Below are positions 25,301-33,284 of a stretch of DNA of 64,000 nucleotides, one piece after another; position 1 is the first letter of the stretch, and each line of letters begins with the position of its first letter. A program made the position numbers and the translations under genes. The stretch covers positions 1-64,000 of the forward strand of contig DATJYK010000237.1 of assembly GCA_035578005.1 (NCBI GenBank). The letters are read 5' to 3'. This stretch comes from Gp13-AA77 sp035578005. GTDB taxonomy: Bacteria; Acidobacteriota; Terriglobia; UBA7540. The notes below the pieces were generated by a model. That model made no database searches. It saw only the letters and a list, made by a program, of their open reading frames with translations, and was not told the DNA's origin.

Positions 25301-26408
25301 GCAGCGCCTCATCTTCGAAGCCTTCTCGCAGGCTGACAACTCCACCACACGGCGGTACGGCGGCACCGGCCTGGGCCTCACCATTTCCTCGCGCCTGGTG
25401 GAGATGATGGGCGGCCGGCTGTGGCTCGAGAGCGAACCAGGTCGCGGAAGCGCCTTCCACTTCGCAGCCCGTGTGGGCCTTGGCGGGGGCGCGGACCGGG
25501 GCATACACGCGCCCGCCCCGATCTATCCGGGGCTTGCTGGCTTGTCTACTCTCGTGGTCGATGACAACCTTAACAGCCGCCGGATCATGGAAGCGATGCT
25601 GAGCCGGTGGGGCCTGAAGCCTCAATCGGCCCCCAGCGGACCTGAAGCGCTCAGTATCGCGCAGGCAGAGCACGGGTGCGGCCGACACTTTGGCCTGATT
25701 CTGGTCGACCTGGAAATGCCGGGAATGGACGGCTGCACACTGGTGGAGCGCCTGCGGCACGAGGCTGGGCTGCGCCGCACACCCATCATCGTCCTGACGT
25801 CAGCCGGACGGCGCGGCGATGTGTCCCGCTGCGCCGATCAGGGCGTCGCCGCCTGCGTGGTGAAGCCTGTCATTGAGTCGGAGCTGCTCGCAGCCGTCTT
25901 GCACGCCGTGGGCGCCACACCGAGCACGCGGGAGGAAGAGCGGCACGCCGAGCCGCAGACGCCGCCGGCAAAGCGGCGCAGCCTGCGCGTACTGCTGGCG
26001 GAGGACAACTCCGTCAATCAGACGCTGGCCCTGCGCCTGATGGAAAAATGGGGTCATCGCGTTACCGTAGCGGGGAACGGGCGCGCGGCTCTGGAAGCCC
26101 TCGAACGGGAGAACTTCGACTTGGCCTTGATGGACGTACAGATGCCGGTGATGGATGGCTTTGAGGCCACGGCCCTCATCCGTCAGCAGGAAGAAGGAAC
26201 CGGCCGCCACCTCCCCGTGGTCGCCATGACCGCCCACGCCATCCGGGGCGATCGCGAGCGCTGCCTGGCCACCGGCATGGATGGCTACATCTCCAAGCCC
26301 ATTCGGGCATCGGAATTGCTCGCCGAGATCGAGGCCCACACCGAAGGGCTGGCCGTCGAAGACGCCGCGCTCGTCTGCGCCGCCCGCGAAGCCAGCGCCG
26401 TCTGCTGA
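22356..26408 (+). CDS. Propeller-type hybrid histidine kinase with two receiver domains
   Basis: About 1350 residues (from ATG 22356, which gives a compact signal peptide; the frame is open from 22281). Order: signal peptide (1-30); about twelve two-component-regulator propeller repeats of the 'DGSLWVGT..GL.R..DG' type (about 50-585, two seven-bladed propellers likely); Y_Y_Y domain (about 675-750); membrane helix (756-778); coiled coil; HisKA with phosphorylatable His824 in 'NMSHEIRTPMNG'; HATPase with 'NLIGNAIKFT', 'DTGIGI', 'GGTGLGL'; receiver 1 with Asp1118 ('LILVDLEMPGMDG'); receiver 2 with Asp1260 ('LALMDVQMPVMDG'). The kinase senses a periplasmic ligand, in relatives often a glycan. 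No output domain or phosphotransfer partner is adjacent. Confidence 0.93.
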   Translation: MAAGVRFVRAVALCLSAALLCGALPAAGAASSRATPVSLTMGHRWQSWSVSQGLPSSAVTSITQTHDGYLWIGTQEGLARFDGLRFTVLDEQTSPALAREQINALCESRDGTLWIGTDTGGLVALKDGRAKIYNTSSGLTDNEVFSILEDHAGNLWVGTHHGLDRFRDGNLIAYTTEQGLPDNQVQALYEDENHLIWIGTAHGLARMEGQRLIVPTLCPDPNKMGISAITKDSSGNIWLGTRQGLMQLKDGKVTFWAGVNGMPRSDVRAVWVAQDGSLWVATVGAGLFQGRDGRFASMPEDGTLKTAVAWPIYQSRDGSLWVGSYGEGIGRLASEGLKTSSTGLSSSILYSVSQGRDGSIWMATQDGLGRLQDGHVTVYKTRDGLADSVVIATLEDSQGALWVSTGRGGLNRFKDGKFQTYTTQQGLTGSTISCLAETRDGSIWLGLGQHGIERYSNRHFITYGTENGIPDGQVAFIHQDRQGTLWVGTSRGLVYSTDSTLTQFAPLKGLEDDSFMASYEDQQGGMWFATLRKGLKRWADGRLTSYTKQDGLYDNTIWAVIGDGKGNLWMTSDSGLWRVSMQELNDFADGKVNHFSCVAFGVADGLKTIEFDGGAQPSGWRTRDGKLLFPSPAGLVAVDPDRLESKPANPEVLIERAEMNGTSFAPGLGAVVPPGKGQLQFQYTNVDFDAARDVTFKYKLEPFDADWVHAGARRTAFYTNMPPGSYRFRVKARNRFGVWSEKGASFRFTLKPHFYQTYTFYALSVLVLGVLVAAMIRVRVRGMRARQQELVRMVQERTRELERAKEQAETANRAKSEFLANMSHEIRTPMNGILGMTDLTLDTELTTEQRECLSLVKTSADALLTVVNDVLDFSKIEAGKLDFDPTPFELRETLLQALKPLALRACQKGLEMTYDISPEVPDEIIADPTRLRQVILNLIGNAIKFTERGEVGVKIAVQSVRDREAQLHFTIHDTGIGIAREKQRLIFEAFSQADNSTTRRYGGTGLGLTISSRLVEMMGGRLWLESEPGRGSAFHFAARVGLGGGADRGIHAPAPIYPGLAGLSTLVVDDNLNSRRIMEAMLSRWGLKPQSAPSGPEALSIAQAEHGCGRHFGLILVDLEMPGMDGCTLVERLRHEAGLRRTPIIVLTSAGRRGDVSRCADQGVAACVVKPVIESELLAAVLHAVGATPSTREEERHAEPQTPPAKRRSLRVLLAEDNSVNQTLALRLMEKWGHRVTVAGNGRAALEALERENFDLALMDVQMPVMDGFEATALIRQQEEGTGRHLPVVAMTAHAIRGDRERCLATGMDGYISKPIRASELLAEIEAHTEGLAVEDAALVCAAREASAVC

Positions 26409-26655
26409 TCGCGTTCGCCGCCGCCTGAACACGGCACTTGCTCCTCAATTCTGACCTCGCGCCACCCGGCATCGCCAACCCCAGTCGCACGCAATTCGGT
26501 AGTCTGCGTCTCTTCAGAGCGAGATTTCTCGCCGCGCCGGTCATTTGCCCTCAGCGCCGAGAAGGAAAGCCACGGCGGCGCTCGAAATGACAGACTGGGC
26601 CGAAAAACCCCGCATTTTCGAATCCTGTTGAGAAATGCAGATTAGGGCCTCTACC
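26409..26655. other. Convergent gap with interspersed repeat
   Basis: No gene. The gap contains a copy of a short repeat (26513-26593) between the convergent kinase and cytochrome genes. Confidence 0.6.
26513..26593. repeat. Interspersed GAGCGAGATTTCTCGC repeat (copy 1)
   Basis: TTCAGAGCGAGATTTCTCGC (26513-26532) and the matching tail GCTCGAAATGACA (26579-26591) bracket an inserted stretch of about 46 bp. A shorter copy lacking the middle lies at 31830-31868. Confidence 0.65.
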
Positions 26656-27633
26656 TCACTCGCTCTTGAGCCTTGCGATGCGGGCTTTGGCGGACTCCGC
26701 GATCTGATTGCGCCTCGCCGGACTGATATCCGGCGACCGCGCCAGAAGTTCGAGTGCTTTCTCGGAGCACTCCAGCGCCTTCGCCTTGTTACCTGCGGCA
26801 AGATAGCCTTGAGCCAGGCTGTCGTAAGCGTTCGCGGAGGACGGGTAATCCCGCACCGCCTGCTCGAAAGCGGCCACCGCATCACTGTTCTTGCCCGCGC
26901 TGAGCAGGCGGTAGCCGAGCGAGTTCAGAGAAGATTCGCGCAGAATATCGGCGTTGGGGTCCTGGGTGCGAGCTTGGTCCAAAAGTGGCTGCACGCTTGC
27001 CCAGCCTTGCGTAAGTGCCAGTCGTTCGACGCGCGCCACCGTAGGCGCCAGATGAATCGCGGGCTTGATGGTGTTCTTATCGTAGGCCACGCTGATCAAC
27101 GTGGGGTAGAACTGCACGAACGTGTTCTCGACTGCGCCGTTCTGGTTGTGGCAACTCCAGCACTCGCTTTGCTGGAATTTGGAGACCGCATTCCGGTCAG
27201 TGCCGAATCCGAAATAGGCCCACTTCTCAGGAAAACGCGACTCGTCCTTCACCTCCGCTTCCACGCCCAGCAGATTGTCCTGATAATTGCCTTGCCGGAT
27301 GATGGAGCCGTGCGAGGCCGCACCGTACACCTCAAGAACAAACATCGTCTTATCGGACCAGTGCCCCGAGGCGCGGTAGTGCTGGTAAGCCGCGGGTGTT
27401 ACAAAGACGTTGGTGAAAGCTGGCTCACCGCCACCCGTCGGGCCATAATTCATGCCCAGGCCCGAGGAGACGTAAATCCATTCACGGTAACCCGAGGGGA
27501 ACATCAGCTTACCATCCTGCGTGTACCGCGGTCCGGGCGGGTCCGCGTTTGCTCGCGTGAGCAGCGGACGCGAGGCGTAGATTGCCAGCGCCACGACGGC
27601 CGCGAAGGTGGCGATTGGCCATCCCCTTTTCAT
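26656..27633 (-). CDS. Cytochrome P460-family protein with C-terminal TPR region
   Basis: A 325-residue exported haem protein. Residues 1-30 form a signal peptide. Residues about 35-190 are a cytochrome P460 domain: 'FPSGYREWIYVSSGLGMNYG', 'FVTPAAYQHYRASGHW', 'VEAEVKDESRFPEKWAYFGF' and the c-type haem site C158-W-S-C161-H162. Nitrosomonas P460 oxidises hydroxylamine through a haem-lysine cross-link; whether Lys129 or Lys137 does that here is unknown. After a linker, residues about 215-325 are TPR-like helices ('DAVAAFEQAVRDYPSSANAYDSLAQGYLAAGNKAKALE'-type repeats). This fusion suggests docking to a partner. It follows the third ADOP gene on the same strand after 146 nt. Confidence 0.9.
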   Translation of the reverse strand: MKRGWPIATFAAVVALAIYASRPLLTRANADPPGPRYTQDGKLMFPSGYREWIYVSSGLGMNYGPTGGGEPAFTNVFVTPAAYQHYRASGHWSDKTMFVLEVYGAASHGSIIRQGNYQDNLLGVEAEVKDESRFPEKWAYFGFGTDRNAVSKFQQSECWSCHNQNGAVENTFVQFYPTLISVAYDKNTIKPAIHLAPTVARVERLALTQGWASVQPLLDQARTQDPNADILRESSLNSLGYRLLSAGKNSDAVAAFEQAVRDYPSSANAYDSLAQGYLAAGNKAKALECSEKALELLARSPDISPARRNQIAESAKARIARLKSE

Positions 27634-27667
27634 TGTGAGCCTCCAACATTTCCCCGAGCCGCTGTAG

Positions 27668-27686
27668 CGGCGGTCTATGACCGCCG
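27668..27686. repeat. Short GC-rich hairpin repeat
   Basis: CGGCGGTC (27668-27675) pairs with GACCGCCG (27679-27686) around TAT. It lies between the ADOP gene and the cytochrome gene and could be a small interspersed palindrome or a weak terminator. Confidence 0.5.
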
Positions 27687-27779
27687 GCCTTTCTCTTTCA
27701 ACGTTATCTGGCGGTCCCTTGCAGGGCGGGCTCCGAGCGCCACCACAGCAGGCGATGGAGTCAGCGCGTATCTATTTCC

Positions 27780-30518
27780 TCACTCGTGCCGCAGGGCAAC
27801 TAGCGGGTCGATCCGGGTCGCTCGCCGCGCAGGGATGGAGCACGCGATAAGAGCGGTGAGCGCCAGTACCAGGAAGGCGCCGCCGAATGTCCAGGGATCC
27901 GTCGGCGCAACACCGAAAAGCAGCGCCCGCAGCGGCGGTGTGATCGCGACAGCGCCGGCCGCGCCGAGCGCCAGTCCAGCCAACACCAACAGCATCCCGT
28001 GGCCGATCACCATCCTGCTCACGTCTGCCGGCCTGGCGCCGAGCGCCAGACGGATTCCGATTTCGTGCACCCGCTGGCTTACCGAAAGGGCCAGGATGCC
28101 GCCGATGCCGGTGGCCGCGATCACCAAGGCCAAAATGCCGAACAGGCCCAACAAATTGGCCGTTAGGCGCGGCGATTTGAGCGTGTCGCTGCGCGCCTGT
28201 TCCAGCGTCTCTACGTTGGTGAGAGCCGTCTGCGAGTCAAAGTTCCAGATGGCGCGGCGGACGAGGTTGGCTAACATTGCCGGTTCTGCGAGCGTCCGCA
28301 CCACCAGGCTGCCCACTGCTGGATTCTGCTCAATAGGAAGGTAGATTTCGTCATCAGGTTGGCGGTTGAGGCCAAATTCCCGGGTGTCGCCGACCACGCC
28401 AACGATGGTGGTCCAGTTTTTCCCCTCATCAAAGGATATGCGCTTGCCAACCGGTCGCCCGTCGAAGCGGTGCCGCGCCAGCGACTGATTCACGACAGCA
28501 ACCCGCAGGGCGTCCGCATTATCGGTGGGCGCGAAAGCCCTTCCCATAAGCACCGGAATGCCGAGCGTCTTGAAGTAGTCTGGACTGCACACCCGGACGT
28601 CACCGAGCGGCGGCACTTCACCCTGCCGCAGCGGCGCACCCTCAACACGGAAGTCCTGCGGCATAGGGCCCATCGAGTTGTACATGGCCACGTTGTCAGG
28701 GTCAAGCGGGAAGCTGGAGGAGACGGCCGCGCTCAGAACGCCGGGTAGGGACTGCACCTGCTCCAGTATCCTGCGGCCGGCCGCGCGCCGGTTCTCGGGC
28801 GTGTTGTACTTGGACCAGTTCAGGTTGATGCCCATGGTCAGCACGCGCTCGGGCGTGAAGCCGGGATCAACGTTCTGCAGCTTCACAAGGCTCCGCACCG
28901 TCAGACCAGCCCCGATGAGCAGCACGAATGAAAACGCGACCTGAAGCACGATGAGCGCGTTGCGCACCCGCTTGCGCCGCCCGGCGATGCTGGACTGCGC
29001 GTTCCACTCCTTGAGTCCCGCGGCCACCCGCTCCCGCGGCGAAAACGCCAGCACCGAGCCGGAGACCATACTGGTAATGACGGCTGCGGCGAGCGCGAAG
29101 AGTAACACGGGACCGTCAAGGCTGATTTCACGGGCGCGCGACGTGAGCCGCATGGCGAACTCCGCCAGAAGCCTCAGACTGCCGGAGGCCAGAAGCAAAC
29201 CCAGGGCCCCGGCCATGACGCCCATCAGCACGCTCTCCGTGAGCAATTGGCGCAGCAGCCGTCCCCGCCCTGCGCCCAGCGCCGACCGCACCAGCAATTC
29301 GCGCTCGCGCTGCGCGACCCGGGCGAGAGAGAAGTTCGCAACGTTGGCGCAGGCGATCAGCAGTACGAATCCAGCGGCCGCCAGCAGCACGAGGAACGTG
29401 GGCCGTGCCTGGCGGGTGAGCTCCTGCTGGAGCGGAACCGCAACCGCGTTATATCCGGCGTCGGCCGGGTAATTTTTGGGATATTCCTGTTGCAGCCGGC
29501 CTGCGATGGCGGCCACGTCCGCATCGGCCTGCTTCGGGGTGACGCCGGGCTTGAGCCTACCGAATACCCTCATCATCCGGTTACCCCGGTTGGCGATAAA
29601 CCTCGGGTCAGAACGAAAGGGACAGGCGGAGGTCGTCATATAGACGTCGTTTTCGTCGGGATACTGAGGTACAGGCGGCAGCACCCCGACAACCGTGTGC
29701 ACCTTGTCGTTCATCTCGAAAGTCTTGCCTATAATGTCGGGATCGCTGTGGCGGCTGCGGCGCCAATACTCATTGCTCAGCAGGAGGACAGGCGGCGCGC
29801 CGGGCTGCTCATCGGCGGGCAGGAAGGTGCGGCCGAGGATCGGTCTCACCCCAAACAAGTCGAAGAAATTCGCCGAGACCACGCCGGTCTGCACGCGCTC
29901 CGCCTCGTCGCGGCCAAAGAGCGTGAATTGCATGTGATGGTACTCGACGACTCCGCTGAAGGTGTGATTCTGCTGCCGGTAGTCATTGACCTCGGCAACC
30001 GAGTAAGTGAGGTCGGTGATGCCCGCTCTGAGGGCCTGCTGGCGCAGAATCACCAGTTGATCGCTGTGGACATAAGGCAGGGGACGCAGCAAGGTGCTGT
30101 GAATCACGCTAAAAATGGCGGTATTTACGCCCACGCCCAGGGCGAGCGTCAGCAGGGCCACCGCTGTATAGCCCAGGTTCTTACGCATCATTCTTAGCGC
30201 GTAGCGCGTATCCTGGCGAAGCATCTGCCAGTGCTCGGCGGGAGCGATGCGGAACACGCCGCTGATGGTATCAAGCCAAAGCTTCAGAACGCCCATGCGG
30301 CCTTCGCGCTGTTCGACGTCCGCTGCCTGGTCGTCAAACGTCTGTTCCATGTCCCCGCCGAAATCGGAGCGAAAATCAGACGGCAATATTCGCAGCAGCG
30401 CTTGGTAGAAGCGGTTTCTTCGCGATGGTGGTTTCCTCACAGCGTCCCTCCTCATTGCCGCGAACTTCGGTTCAAAGCGTTCATGCAACCACGGGATCTC
30501 TCGCCGCCTGTTATGCAT
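27780..30518 (-). CDS. ADOP-family FtsX-like permease (3)
   Basis: A 912-residue ADOP permease: N-terminal extension with 'RFYQALLRILPSDFRSDFGGDMEQTFDDQ', which is the alternative N-terminal type of the family, first helix with 'LGVGVNTAIFSVIHSTLLRPLPY', MacB-type periplasmic domain ('LLSNEYWRRSRHSDPDIIGKTF'), FtsX helices with 'RELLVRSALGAGRGRLLRQ', and C-terminal module 'HEIGIRLALGARPADVSRM' ending 'ARRATRIDPLVALRHE'. The start is uncertain (30518 or the ATG at 30455). It is 15 nt downstream of its PadR gene. No ATPase is nearby. Confidence 0.93.
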   Translation of the reverse strand: MHNRRREIPWLHERFEPKFAAMRRDAVRKPPSRRNRFYQALLRILPSDFRSDFGGDMEQTFDDQAADVEQREGRMGVLKLWLDTISGVFRIAPAEHWQMLRQDTRYALRMMRKNLGYTAVALLTLALGVGVNTAIFSVIHSTLLRPLPYVHSDQLVILRQQALRAGITDLTYSVAEVNDYRQQNHTFSGVVEYHHMQFTLFGRDEAERVQTGVVSANFFDLFGVRPILGRTFLPADEQPGAPPVLLLSNEYWRRSRHSDPDIIGKTFEMNDKVHTVVGVLPPVPQYPDENDVYMTTSACPFRSDPRFIANRGNRMMRVFGRLKPGVTPKQADADVAAIAGRLQQEYPKNYPADAGYNAVAVPLQQELTRQARPTFLVLLAAAGFVLLIACANVANFSLARVAQRERELLVRSALGAGRGRLLRQLLTESVLMGVMAGALGLLLASGSLRLLAEFAMRLTSRAREISLDGPVLLFALAAAVITSMVSGSVLAFSPRERVAAGLKEWNAQSSIAGRRKRVRNALIVLQVAFSFVLLIGAGLTVRSLVKLQNVDPGFTPERVLTMGINLNWSKYNTPENRRAAGRRILEQVQSLPGVLSAAVSSSFPLDPDNVAMYNSMGPMPQDFRVEGAPLRQGEVPPLGDVRVCSPDYFKTLGIPVLMGRAFAPTDNADALRVAVVNQSLARHRFDGRPVGKRISFDEGKNWTTIVGVVGDTREFGLNRQPDDEIYLPIEQNPAVGSLVVRTLAEPAMLANLVRRAIWNFDSQTALTNVETLEQARSDTLKSPRLTANLLGLFGILALVIAATGIGGILALSVSQRVHEIGIRLALGARPADVSRMVIGHGMLLVLAGLALGAAGAVAITPPLRALLFGVAPTDPWTFGGAFLVLALTALIACSIPARRATRIDPLVALRHE

Positions 30519-30533
30519 CGCCCCTGCGTGTTC

Positions 30534-30899
30534 CTAGGCAATCCCAGGACTGCGCAGCACCTTCTTCAGGCGGGCCAAAGCCACCACTTTTTCGTGACGC
30601 GCCGCTTCGGCAGCGGCCACCTGGAGGCCGAGCGGGGTGAGACGGTAATAAATCCGCCGCCGGTCACCCTGTTCTGCTACCGGACGCCGTCTGGACTCCT
30701 GAATCATCCCCTCGTTCAGCAGCCGCTTGATGATGCCGTAGAGCGTGCCCGTGCTTAGTTTCACTTCACCCGCGGTGCGTAAGGCTACATCCTTCAAAAT
30801 GGCGTAGCCGTGCTTGTCGCCGTCCGCCAGCGCCAGCAGCACATGAAACAGCGCCGGCGTTAGCGGCAGGTGAGCGTCGACGCCCTTGTTCCCGTTCAT
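30534..30899 (-). CDS. PadR-family regulator paired with ADOP permease (3)
   Basis: A 121-residue PadR regulator of a subtype distinct from the other two: 'LTPALFHVLLALADGDKHGYAILKDVALRT', 'LSTGTLYGIIKRLLNEGMI', 'DRRRIYYRLTPLGLQVAAAEAARHEKV'. ATG 30899 is preceded by GGAGGAGATGAAACC, a strong site, so the in-frame upstream extension to 30953 is not used. It has a good promoter with a repeated TATTGTG motif. Coupled to the permease 15 nt downstream. Confidence 0.93.
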   Translation of the reverse strand: MNGNKGVDAHLPLTPALFHVLLALADGDKHGYAILKDVALRTAGEVKLSTGTLYGIIKRLLNEGMIQESRRRPVAEQGDRRRIYYRLTPLGLQVAAAEAARHEKVVALARLKKVLRSPGIA

Positions 30900-30936
30900 G
30901 GTTTCATCTCCTCCAGTCCGCCCACTACGTCGTAAC

Positions 30937-30966
30937 ACAATACAGCGTGGCACAATAGATTGTCAA
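30937..30966 (-). promoter_or_regulatory. Promoter of PadR-ADOP pair 3
   Basis: Minus strand: perfect TTGACA (30966-30961), 18-nt spacer, TATTGT (30942-30937). TATTGTG occurs twice within and at the end of the spacer, 15 nt apart, a possible regulator half-site pair. Confidence 0.65.
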
Positions 30967-31142
30967 GCGATTCTGTTGGAGCCTTGGCGGAACCGTGACG
31001 TGGATCAAGCTCAAGCCCCCGCTGTCTTGGAGGACCTCAGTGCCGCGGGGATCGCTCGGTGAGGTTGACTCGCCCGAAGCCCAAAGTCCAGAATAGCTCT
31101 GACGGATTTTGCGGGCTTGAGTTGTTGATGGAGAATCCGATC

Positions 31143-31799
31143 ATGAGATGCGTTCTTGCAGGATTGATGGCTTTCAGCCTGTGCCCACTCGCGCGGGCAC
31201 AGAGCACTCCTACATCCCACGCTTCATCCACGACCGGCAGCGCGAAGGCGCCGCCGTCAGCGGACGGGAAACCCGCGCCCGCAAGTAAGTCCGACGTTGC
31301 CGGCAAGGTGGAGCTTCGCGACATCAAGCCGTTGGCAAGCCCGGCTGCTTCCTCCCCGATTCTAAACGATACCGGTCCGGTGAGTACTGAAGACGTGGTG
31401 CGCGGAGTGGCCAAGAAACTTGTAAGCCAAGGTACCAGCGAGTCGAACGGGCAGACCGCCGGCTCGTCGTCGAACAAGGCCCAAGGCGGGACCGGTAGTA
31501 CCTCCAAAGTCAGTACGCCGGCTGAGAGCCGCAGCCAGGAACCGGCGGGCGCGAGCGACGCGGTAATGGAGTTCCAGCCCGTGCCTTCTGGTTCCGGAAC
31601 AGCGCCCAGCGCGGCCGTTGTTTTGCAGGGCGCGCCGAGTAAATCGCCAGTGAAGCGTGTTCACGGGGACCTTTACGGAGTGGGAAGCGGCGCGGGTCAC
31701 GCGGCAGGCGGGTCTGTAGGAGCTACTTCGAAGAGCGGCAAGACGTCGGTGTATATCCAGTCGGACGAGGCGCGGTCCAAGGTTGTTCAACCGCAATAG
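31143..31799 (+). CDS. Exported Ser/Ala/Gly-rich protein of unknown function
   Basis: About 218 residues. A clear signal peptide ('MRCVLAGLMAFSLCPLARAQS') precedes a low-complexity chain rich in Ser, Ala, Gly, Thr and Pro with little predicted structure. A few more ordered stretches are visible ('VELRDIKPLASPAASSPILN', 'TEDVVRGVAKKLVSQG', 'KRVHGDLYGVGSG'). ATG 31143 has GGAG at 9-nt spacing. No family recognised. Third-position GC and the signal peptide support a real gene, probably periplasmic or surface-attached. Confidence 0.65.
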   Translation: MRCVLAGLMAFSLCPLARAQSTPTSHASSTTGSAKAPPSADGKPAPASKSDVAGKVELRDIKPLASPAASSPILNDTGPVSTEDVVRGVAKKLVSQGTSESNGQTAGSSSNKAQGGTGSTSKVSTPAESRSQEPAGASDAVMEFQPVPSGSGTAPSAAVVLQGAPSKSPVKRVHGDLYGVGSGAGHAAGGSVGATSKSGKTSVYIQSDEARSKVVQPQ

Positions 31800-31829
31800 C
31801 GGACCCTCCACCCGGTGATGATTAGTGTG

Positions 31830-31868
31830 TTCAGAGCGAGATTCCTCGCTGAGCTCGAAATGACACGG
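31830..31868. repeat. Interspersed GAGCGAGATTCCTCGC repeat (copy 2)
   Basis: TTCAGAGCGAGATTCCTCGC, then GAGCTCGAAATGACA, matches both ends of the 26513-26593 element but lacks its middle. It lies just before the esterase start and creates a false N-terminal extension of that frame. Confidence 0.65.
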
Positions 31869-31877
31869 TTCCAAAAC

Positions 31878-32867
31878 ATGACCACGAATTCGGCCAAGGC
31901 ATACCCGAGGGTTCGGGTGTCAGGTTTGGCGGCCGCAGGCGCCATGAGTCTGGCACTCATCCTCGGAGTACTGCTGAGCGCCGCAACTACCCAAGCTGCT
32001 GGGGGCCAGCCGGCCGGCGCCACGACTCTTGATTGCAGCGAGATTCAGAGCGCGATTCTGGGCCGCGCGGTGAACTATTGCGTGGCGCTACCGGCGGACT
32101 ACGCTTCGTCCAACAACCGCTACCCGGTCCTCTATTTTCTTCACGGTTTGTTTGAGAACGAACGAAGCTGGGCGGATCGCGGCGGCAAGGAAATACTGGA
32201 CGGCATGCTCGCCAAGGGCCAGCTTGGGCCATTTCTAATGGTCATGCCGGATGCGGGAAAGACGTTCTACGTGAACTCGTTCGACGGCAAGGTCCGCTAC
32301 GAGGACTTCTTCATTCAGGAACTGGTGCCCTATGTCGACCAGCACTACCGGACCATCGCCCGGCCTGCCGAGCGTGGAATCTTCGGAATCTCGATGGGCG
32401 GCTACGGAGCACTGCACCTTGCCATGCGTCATCCCGACATTTTTGGCTCGGTGAGCACCCAGAGCGCCGCGCTGCTGCCCAAGTTTCCTGATCCGCTTCC
32501 CACGACCGGACACTGGGCGTTCTACGCTCACCTCCTTGAAGCGGCTTTCGGCTCGCCCATCAATGGGCCGTACTTCGAAGCCAACAATCCCCTTAGCCTG
32601 GCGGAGCACCCGGAAACTTTCCAGAATTTGAAGTTGTATTTTGACTGCGGCGATCAAGATCGCTACGGATTCGACGTCGGCAACAAGCTCCTGGACCAGA
32701 TCCTGACTGCGAAGCACTTTCCCCACGAGTATTCTCTCCGGTCGGGAGGCCACGGGTGGGACTACGAAGCCCAGTATATGCAGTACCCTCTGCTATTCCA
32801 GTGGAACGTCTTCGAACATGCGAATGGGACGGCGGCGGCAGCGGCAGGTCGCGGGGGACGGAAGTGA
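31878..32867 (+). CDS. Exported alpha/beta-hydrolase of the esterase D/feruloyl esterase family
   Basis: About 329 residues (from ATG 31878; frames from 31815 run through a repeat). The signal peptide at about 10-40 ('LAAAGAMSLALILGVLLSAATTQAA') is followed by an esterase-family fold: 'YPVLYFLHGLFENERSW' (oxyanion region), nucleophile Ser in 'GIFGISMGGYGALHLA', acid Asp in 'FDCGDQDRYG' and His in 'RSGGHGWDYE'. The family covers feruloyl esterases, S-formylglutathione hydrolases and siderophore esterases; export argues for an extracytoplasmic ester substrate. It ends in a short Ala/Gly-rich tail. Confidence 0.88.
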   Translation: MTTNSAKAYPRVRVSGLAAAGAMSLALILGVLLSAATTQAAGGQPAGATTLDCSEIQSAILGRAVNYCVALPADYASSNNRYPVLYFLHGLFENERSWADRGGKEILDGMLAKGQLGPFLMVMPDAGKTFYVNSFDGKVRYEDFFIQELVPYVDQHYRTIARPAERGIFGISMGGYGALHLAMRHPDIFGSVSTQSAALLPKFPDPLPTTGHWAFYAHLLEAAFGSPINGPYFEANNPLSLAEHPETFQNLKLYFDCGDQDRYGFDVGNKLLDQILTAKHFPHEYSLRSGGHGWDYEAQYMQYPLLFQWNVFEHANGTAAAAAGRGGRK

Positions 32868-33284
32868 GGGCTGGCCAGGCGCAGCGGGACGGCTTAGGGG
32901 GCCGACCCGTGATCGAGCAAAGCTGGAATGCCCTTTAGCATCAGGGTGTTAGACACAGAGGCTCTCTCAACGCACAAGGATTGTGACAAGTGTTTATAAA
33001 AGTGTTAACGCTGCGGCGGAAGACAGCAATCAGGGCCAAGTGCGGATGCGCGGGCATCTCGGCCGCTCGTTCAAGCTTCTGTTGAAGGCCGGGTGGCAGG
33101 CGAGACGCCTGCGCTCCCAGGTTTTTTTCACACCTTCGGAGCTGTCGAGAGGGTCTCAAAAGGCGAAAATGAAGGATGATCCCATCATGTTGTTGAAAAC
33201 AAAGGAAAATGGATTTTGGTGAGAATTTTGGGAATTTTCGACATCGAATGGTAATTTTGGGTTGTGGCGTCATTTGGTAAAACG
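32868..33284. other. Gene-free stretch with repeats
   Basis: No gene recognised. It contains the diverged arm of the 26-bp element at 33096-33121 followed by seven T, and an AT-rich, T/G-biased segment (33180-33265) with repeated ATTTTGG units. TTGTTGAAAACAAAG at 33190-33204 recurs exactly at 54261-54275. Confidence 0.6.
33096..33121 (-). repeat. Interspersed 26-bp element, single diverged copy
   Basis: This 26-base stretch matches one arm of the inverted repeat at 6164-6251 at roughly 22-24 positions (core GCGAGACGCC...GCGCTCCCAGG). Here it stands alone and is followed by TTTTTTT. Confidence 0.75.

Noticed and set aside
24009..25760. 583-residue minus-strand frame inside the kinase gene
   Set aside because: It is antisense to a clearly conserved histidine kinase, and its His/Gln/Arg-rich translation has no family; it is a by-product of GC-rich third positions.
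31815..31877. Longer N terminus of the esterase from ATG 31815
   Set aside because: These codons fall in an interspersed repeat that also occurs at 26513-26593; the signal peptide fits ATG 31878.
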